Below, piece by piece: positions 3,968 to 8,087 of a stretch of 8,087 bases of DNA. The position numbers were made by a program, and so were the translations under genes. The notes beneath the pieces are model-generated. The model was not told where the DNA came from, did no database searches, and saw nothing but the letters and a program-made list of their open reading frames with translations. The stretch comes from JBIOYL01 sp044870185 (GTDB lineage Bacteria > Actinomycetota > CALGFH01): NCBI GenBank assembly GCA_044870185.1, contig JBIOYL010000310.1, positions 1 to 8,087 of the forward strand, read 5' to 3'. Numbering within the stretch: the first letter of the stretch is position 1; every line of letters starts with the position of its first letter.

Positions 3968-6900
3968 ATGCTGGTCCTGCACGGGCTCTGGTCGGCGGCG
4001 GGGACGCTGGCGCTCTGGGGCGAGGATCCGGACCTGCCGGCCGAGGCGCCGCCCCGCCGGGGCCGGACGCCCCGGCGGCCCGCCCCACGCCGCCATCCGT
4101 TCGCCTGCGAGCCGGCGGGGCTGCGGGCCGGCCTGCGGGCCCTGGTGCCGGGCGTGGCGGAGGCGGGCCGCGACGCCGAGCTGACCCTGCTGCTGCCGAG
4201 CGGGCGGTCCGGGCCGGCCGCCTCGCCGCTGCTCGTCCGGGAGGAGCCCGCCGCGCCATGGCCGCCGGACCGGGAGGCGCCCGCGCCGATCTCGGCGCCG
4301 CCGGGTGCGCTCGCGCTGGCGCCCTGGCGGGTGCCAGCGCTGGCGCTCGACCCGGATACGGCGCTCGACCTGCTCCTCGACCTGGCGGCCCGCGCGGGGG
4401 AGCTGCTGGTGGTCGAGGCCGGCGAGCCTTTGGCAGATCGCACCGGGGACGGCGTGGTGGCCGCGCGGGCCGGCCCGTCGCTGGGCTTTCTCGCCGAGGC
4501 GGCCGAGGCGGCGCTCGGGCTGGTCGCGGGCGGGCGGGTGCTGCCCGCCCTGGTCACCGAAGGCGGGACGCTCGCGGCACGCTGGAAGCCCGTGCCCGGC
4601 GCGCAGGACCTGGAGCGGCTGCGGCAGCTCGCCCAGGCGATGCCGCCGCTGTGCCGTGCCGAGCAGGCCGGCGGCGCCCCCGACGGCCGCCCCGGCGCCG
4701 CGGTGCTGGGCGACCTGCTCGACCGCCTGGTCGATGCCGCCGCCCGCCAGGCGCTCACCGGGCAGGTGCTGCTGCCTGCCCGGCGCGGCCGCCGCCCCGC
4801 CTCGCAACCGCTCGCGGAGGCCTGGCTCGCCGCCCTTGCCGGGCCCGACCCGCGGGTGGAGGCCGACCCGGGCGAGGCGGCCAAGCTCCAGCAGGCGCTG
4901 GACGAGTGGCGCCGCTCGGCGGAGCCGGCCACCGGGCCGGTGCGGACCTGCTTCCGCCTGGCCGCCCCGGCCGCCGAGCCGGACGACGCCGAGCCGGACG
5001 ACGCCGAGCCGGGCGCCCACCGGCCGGACGCCCACCAGCCGGACGCCCACCAGCCGGGCGCCGCCCTGGCGGCTGGCGGCCGGGCCGGTGCCGCCCCGGC
5101 CGACGGCGCCCCGGCCGCCGACGGGCCGGGCGGCGTCTGGCGGCTGGAGTTCCTGCTGCAGGCCACCGACGAGCCGAGCCTGCTGGTCGGCGCCGCGGAC
5201 GTGTGGCAGGCCGGCCGCTCGCTGCGCGCGTTCCGGCGCCGCGTGGACGAGCCGCAGGAGCGGCTGCTGGCCGATCTCGGCCGGGCGAGCCGGCTGTACC
5301 CGGAGCTGGAGCGGGCGCTGCGCGGCCGGCGGCCGGAGGCGCTCACGCTCGACGCCGCCGGCGCCCACCGGTTCCTGCGCGAGGCCGCCCCGGCGCTCGC
5401 CCAGGCCGGCTTCGGGGTGCTGCTCCCCTCCTGGTGGCGGGCGCCATCCGCGCGGCTCGGCGTGCGCCTGACCGCCCATGGTGGACCTGGCAAGGGCGCG
5501 GTCGCCCGCCCCGGCGGGCTCGGCCTGGACGCCCTGGTGGACTACCGCTGGGAGCTGGCCGTCGGCGACTCACCGCTCACCGCCGCCGAGCTGGCCGAGC
5601 TGGCCAGGCTGAAGGTGCCGCTGGTCCGGCTGCGGGGCCGCTGGGTGGAGCTCAACCCGGAGCAGCTGCAGGCCGGCCTGGCCTGGCTGGAGCGGGCCGG
5701 CACCGGCGAGATGCGCGCCGGCGAGGCGCTGCGCGGCGGACTCGGCCTGGACGAGCATCCGAGCGGCCTGCCCGTGGTCGGGGTCGCCGTCGACGGCTGG
5801 CTCGGCGACCTGCTCGACGGCCGCGCCGAGCGCCGCCTCGAGCCGCTGGCCACCCCGCCCGGCTTCGCCGGCACGCTGCGCCCCTACCAGGAGCGCGGGC
5901 TGGCGTGGCTGGCGTTCCTCGGCGGGCTCGGGCTCGGCGCCTGCCTGGCCGACGACATGGGGCTCGGCAAGACCATCCAGCTGCTCGCCCTGCTGGTGGC
6001 GGAGCGCGCCGGGGTGCTGCCGTCCCCGCCCGGCCCGACCCTGCTCGTCTGCCCGATGTCGGTGGTCGGCAACTGGCAGCGCGAGGCGGAGCGGTTCGCG
6101 CCCGGCCTGCGGGTCCACGTCCATCACGGTGCCGAGCGGCTCGCGGGCGAGGACCTTGCCCGGGCGATCGGCGACGCCGACCTGGTGATCACCACCTACG
6201 GGCTGGCCGCCCGGGACCGGCAGGCGCTGGCCGCGGCCGGGTGGGGGCGGGTCGTGCTCGACGAGGCGCAGAACGTGAAGAACCCGGGCACCCGGCAGGC
6301 GCAGGCGGTGCGCGCCCTGCCGGCCGCCCGGCGGGTCGCGCTCACCGGCACGCCGGTGGAGAACCGCCTGAGCGAGCTGTGGTCGATCATGGAGTTCACC
6401 AACCCCGGCCTGCTCGGCTCCGCCACGGCGTTCCGCAGCCGCTTCGCCGTGCCGGTCGAGCGCTACGGCGACGAGGCCGCGGCCGAGCGCCTGCGCCGGC
6501 TCACCGGCCCGTTCATCCTGCGCCGGCTCAAGACCGACCGCTCGATCATCGCCGACCTGCCCGCCAAGCTCGAGATGAAGGTGCTGTGCAACCTCACCGC
6601 CGAGCAGGCGTCCCTGTACCAGGCGGTGGTCGACGACATGCTCACCAGGATCGAGCAGAGCGAGGGGATCGAGCGCAGGGGGCTGGTGCTCGCCACCATG
6701 CTGAAGCTCAAGCAGGTCTGCAACCACCCTGCCCACCTGCTCGGCGACGGCTCGCCGCTGGCGGGACGCTCGGGCAAGCTCGCCCGGCTCGACGAGGTCC
6801 TGGAGGAGGTGCTGGCCGAGGGCGACAAGGCGCTGTGCTTCACCCAGTTCGCCGAGCTGGGCCACCGGCTGCAGGCGCACCTGACCGCCCGCTTCGGCCG

Positions 6901-7309
6901 CGAGGTGCTGTTCCTGCACGGCGGCACACCCAAGAAGACCCGGGACGCGATGGTGGCGCGCTTCCAGGCCGACGGCGGCCCGGCGATCTTCCTGCTGTCG
7001 TTGAAGGCCGGCGGCACCGGCCTGAACCTCACCGCCGCCAGCCACGTGATCCACTTCGACCGCTGGTGGAACCCGGCGGTCGAGGACCAGGCCACCGACC
7101 GGGCGTTCCGCATCGGCCAGCGCCGCGACGTGCAGGTACGCAAGCTCGTCTGCGTCGGCACAGTCGAGGAGCGCATCGACCAGATGATCGAGGAGAAGAA
7201 GGCGCTCGCCGAGCGGATCGTCGGCACGGGCGAGAGCTGGCTGACCGAGCTGTCCACCGCCGAGCTGCGTGAGGTCGTCGCCCTGTCGGCCGACGCGGTG
7301 TCGGAGTAG
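3968..7309 (+). CDS. SNF2-family ATPase/helicase with N-terminal DUF3670-like region
   Basis: SNF2 enzymes use ATP to translocate on duplex DNA and displace or remodel bound proteins; they do not usually unwind strands. The 1113-residue protein starts MLVLHGLWS, a usual opening of this bacterial subfamily. Its N-terminal half includes FGVLLPSWWR (482-491), the hallmark of the SNF2-associated DUF3670 region. The ATPase core begins with LRPYQERGLAWL. It has Walker A DDMGLGKT (662-669, Lys668), motif II DEAQ (765-768), motif III LTGTPVEN (792-799), FTQF (958-961), SLKAGGTGLNL (1011-1021) and motif VI DQATDRAFRIGQ (1040-1051, Arg1045 and Arg1048). All key residues are present, so it should be active. 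A Pro/Asp/His-rich tandem repeat (336-365) is an unusual linker. The SWIM gene follows after 22 nt. The SD is weak, so translation may depend on the upstream gene. Confidence 0.95.
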   Translation: MLVLHGLWSAAGTLALWGEDPDLPAEAPPRRGRTPRRPAPRRHPFACEPAGLRAGLRALVPGVAEAGRDAELTLLLPSGRSGPAASPLLVREEPAAPWPPDREAPAPISAPPGALALAPWRVPALALDPDTALDLLLDLAARAGELLVVEAGEPLADRTGDGVVAARAGPSLGFLAEAAEAALGLVAGGRVLPALVTEGGTLAARWKPVPGAQDLERLRQLAQAMPPLCRAEQAGGAPDGRPGAAVLGDLLDRLVDAAARQALTGQVLLPARRGRRPASQPLAEAWLAALAGPDPRVEADPGEAAKLQQALDEWRRSAEPATGPVRTCFRLAAPAAEPDDAEPDDAEPGAHRPDAHQPDAHQPGAALAAGGRAGAAPADGAPAADGPGGVWRLEFLLQATDEPSLLVGAADVWQAGRSLRAFRRRVDEPQERLLADLGRASRLYPELERALRGRRPEALTLDAAGAHRFLREAAPALAQAGFGVLLPSWWRAPSARLGVRLTAHGGPGKGAVARPGGLGLDALVDYRWELAVGDSPLTAAELAELARLKVPLVRLRGRWVELNPEQLQAGLAWLERAGTGEMRAGEALRGGLGLDEHPSGLPVVGVAVDGWLGDLLDGRAERRLEPLATPPGFAGTLRPYQERGLAWLAFLGGLGLGACLADDMGLGKTIQLLALLVAERAGVLPSPPGPTLLVCPMSVVGNWQREAERFAPGLRVHVHHGAERLAGEDLARAIGDADLVITTYGLAARDRQALAAAGWGRVVLDEAQNVKNPGTRQAQAVRALPAARRVALTGTPVENRLSELWSIMEFTNPGLLGSATAFRSRFAVPVERYGDEAAAERLRRLTGPFILRRLKTDRSIIADLPAKLEMKVLCNLTAEQASLYQAVVDDMLTRIEQSEGIERRGLVLATMLKLKQVCNHPAHLLGDGSPLAGRSGKLARLDEVLEEVLAEGDKALCFTQFAELGHRLQAHLTARFGREVLFLHGGTPKKTRDAMVARFQADGGPAIFLLSLKAGGTGLNLTAASHVIHFDRWWNPAVEDQATDRAFRIGQRRDVQVRKLVCVGTVEERIDQMIEEKKALAERIVGTGESWLTELSTAELREVVALSADAVSE
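4973..5062 (+). repeat. 15-bp tandem repeats coding six pentapeptides in the SNF2 protein
   Basis: Two related 15-bp units lie back to back in frame. GCCGAGCCGGACGAC is present twice plus a partial third copy. CGCCCACCAGCCGGA-type units follow, in about three copies. They encode residues 336-365 as pentapeptides of the AEPDD and HQPDA types. The near identity of copies at the DNA level indicates recent slippage expansion. It lies in a linker between the N-terminal region and the DUF3670/ATPase part, so length variation is probably tolerated. Confidence 0.7.
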
Positions 7310-7331
7310 GCGGGCTGGAGGAGGCGGGGTC

Positions 7332-8087
7332 GTGGGACGCTGGGAGCCGGACTGGCCGTACCCGCCGCCGTCGCGGCCGCGCCGGGTCGAAGGTGGCATC
7401 AAGGCCCGCAGCCGCCGCGGCCAGATCGGCGAGAGCTGGTGGTCGGAGCGGTTCCTGGCCGTGCTGGAGTCGTTCGGGATGGAGGCGCGGCTGCGCCGCG
7501 GGCGCGCCTACGCCCGCGCCGGCCAGGTGCTGGAGCTCACCGTCGCGCCGGGCGTGGTGCGCGCCCGGGTGCAGGGCTCCAGGGTGCGACCCTACCGGGT
7601 CGAGATCGGCGTGAAGACCCTGCCGGAGCAGGACTGGGCCAGGGTCGAGCAGGCCATGGCCGGCCAGGCGCTGTTCGCCGCCAAGCTGCTGGCCGGCGAG
7701 ATGCCCCGCGAGATCGAGCAGGCGTTCGGCGCCTGCCGCCTGTCGCTGTTTCCCGCCGCCGCCCGGGACCTGGCCAGTAGCTGCTCCTGCCCGGACTGGG
7801 CCAACCCTTGCAAGCACATCGCCGCCGTCTACTACCTGCTCGCCGAGGCGTTCGACGCCGACCCGTTCCTGATCTTCGCCTGGCGTGGCCGCGCCAAGGA
7901 CGAGCTGCTGGAGCACCTGCGCGCCCTGCGCGGCGGCACCGCCGCCGCGGCCGCGGCAGGCCAGGAGGACCACGCCGCCATCGCCGCCATCCAGGTCGAC
8001 GAGCCACCGCTGGCCGCCAGTCTGGAGGCCGGCCTGGAGGCCTTCTGGATGCCCGCCGCCGGGCCGGGCGCCCGGCCCGGCGCGGCC
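7332..8087 (+). CDS. SWIM zinc-finger protein, C-terminus cut by window edge
   Basis: The GTG at 7332 is preceded by GGAGGAGG (7317-7324) with a 7-nt spacer. The frame stays open to the last base, giving 252 residues without a stop. Residues 21-46 (GGIKARSRRGQIGESWWSERFLAVLE, given in part: GIKARS, GESWWSERF) match the start of bacterial SWIM proteins. Cys151, Cys153, Cys160 and His162 (CSCPDWANPCKH) form the C-x-C-x(n)-C-x-H zinc site that defines SWIM domains, which bind DNA or proteins. AVYYLLAEAFDADPF after it is typical. Residues 201-252 become Ala/Pro/Gly-rich and look like a linker. SWIM proteins in bacteria are repeatedly encoded beside SNF2 ATPases, so a joint complex with the upstream gene product is likely. 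All zinc ligands are intact. Confidence 0.9.
   Translation, partial: MGRWEPDWPYPPPSRPRRVEGGIKARSRRGQIGESWWSERFLAVLESFGMEARLRRGRAYARAGQVLELTVAPGVVRARVQGSRVRPYRVEIGVKTLPEQDWARVEQAMAGQALFAAKLLAGEMPREIEQAFGACRLSLFPAAARDLASSCSCPDWANPCKHIAAVYYLLAEAFDADPFLIFAWRGRAKDELLEHLRALRGGTAAAAAAGQEDHAAIAAIQVDEPPLAASLEAGLEAFWMPAAGPGARPGAA

Noticed and set aside
2888..5479. An 863-codon open frame on the minus strand
   Set aside because: It lies antisense to the 318-residue gene and the SNF2 gene, and its translation is Arg/Gly/Pro/Gln low-complexity without motifs. Long antisense open frames are expected in very GC-rich coding DNA.
5570..7402. A 610-codon minus-strand frame, and a 1004-codon plus-strand frame over 4258-7272
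   Set aside because: Both overlap the SNF2 core, whose motifs are intact in the 3968 frame. The alternative translations are compositionally biased and match nothing.
2987..8087. A known anti-phage system such as DISARM or another helicase-based defence set
   Set aside because: No methyltransferase, phospholipase D-like, nuclease or other hallmark partner is seen. The SNF2 protein has a DUF3670-like N-terminus and a SWIM partner, which fits the widespread chromosomal pair instead.

Overview
The window is very GC-rich DNA. Its protein families (a PIN/VapC toxin with its VapB antitoxin, a DUF6247-like protein, an SNF2 ATPase followed by a SWIM zinc-finger protein) and its strong GGAGG-type ribosome binding sites point to an actinomycete-like member of Actinomycetota. 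No rRNA, tRNA or CRISPR array was recognised, and the genus cannot be named from this sequence alone.

Left part (1-1606, minus strand): a small arginine-rich ORF with an excellent ribosome binding site lies 19 nt upstream of an FAD-linked oxidoreductase of the berberine-bridge/6-hydroxynicotine oxidase type. The oxidoreductase looks damaged twice. About 30 residues of the FAD-binding core are missing in frame, and its last ~55 residues do not belong to the family. The second lesion coincides with what looks like the left end of an IS200/IS605-type element: a subterminal hairpin followed by the first 20 codons of a tnpB gene that runs off the left edge. The rest of the element, and probably the missing 3' end of the oxidoreductase, should lie outside the window.

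Middle part (1607-2986): a 339-nt stretch without a gene holds two dyads and a 13-bp tandem repeat upstream of the small ORF. It is followed by a plus-strand DUF6247-like gene convergent with a minus-strand vapBC toxin-antitoxin operon, with stop codons 3 nt apart inside a small hairpin. The vapBC control region is a short AT-rich island. It carries two TATATC boxes exactly 20 bp apart and is bracketed by a perfect 11-bp inverted repeat, one arm of which is the vapB Shine-Dalgarno.

Right part (2987-8087, plus strand): an apparent three-gene operon with 24- and 22-nt gaps. It encodes a 318-residue protein of unknown function with a possible HEAT-like C-terminus, a 1113-residue SNF2 ATPase with an N-terminal DUF3670-type region, and a SWIM zinc-finger protein cut by the right edge. 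SNF2 plus SWIM is a recurrent bacterial pair whose job is not established; a DNA-remodelling or repair role is a reasonable guess. The first gene may be an accessory member of this set and is the best candidate here for something not yet described.
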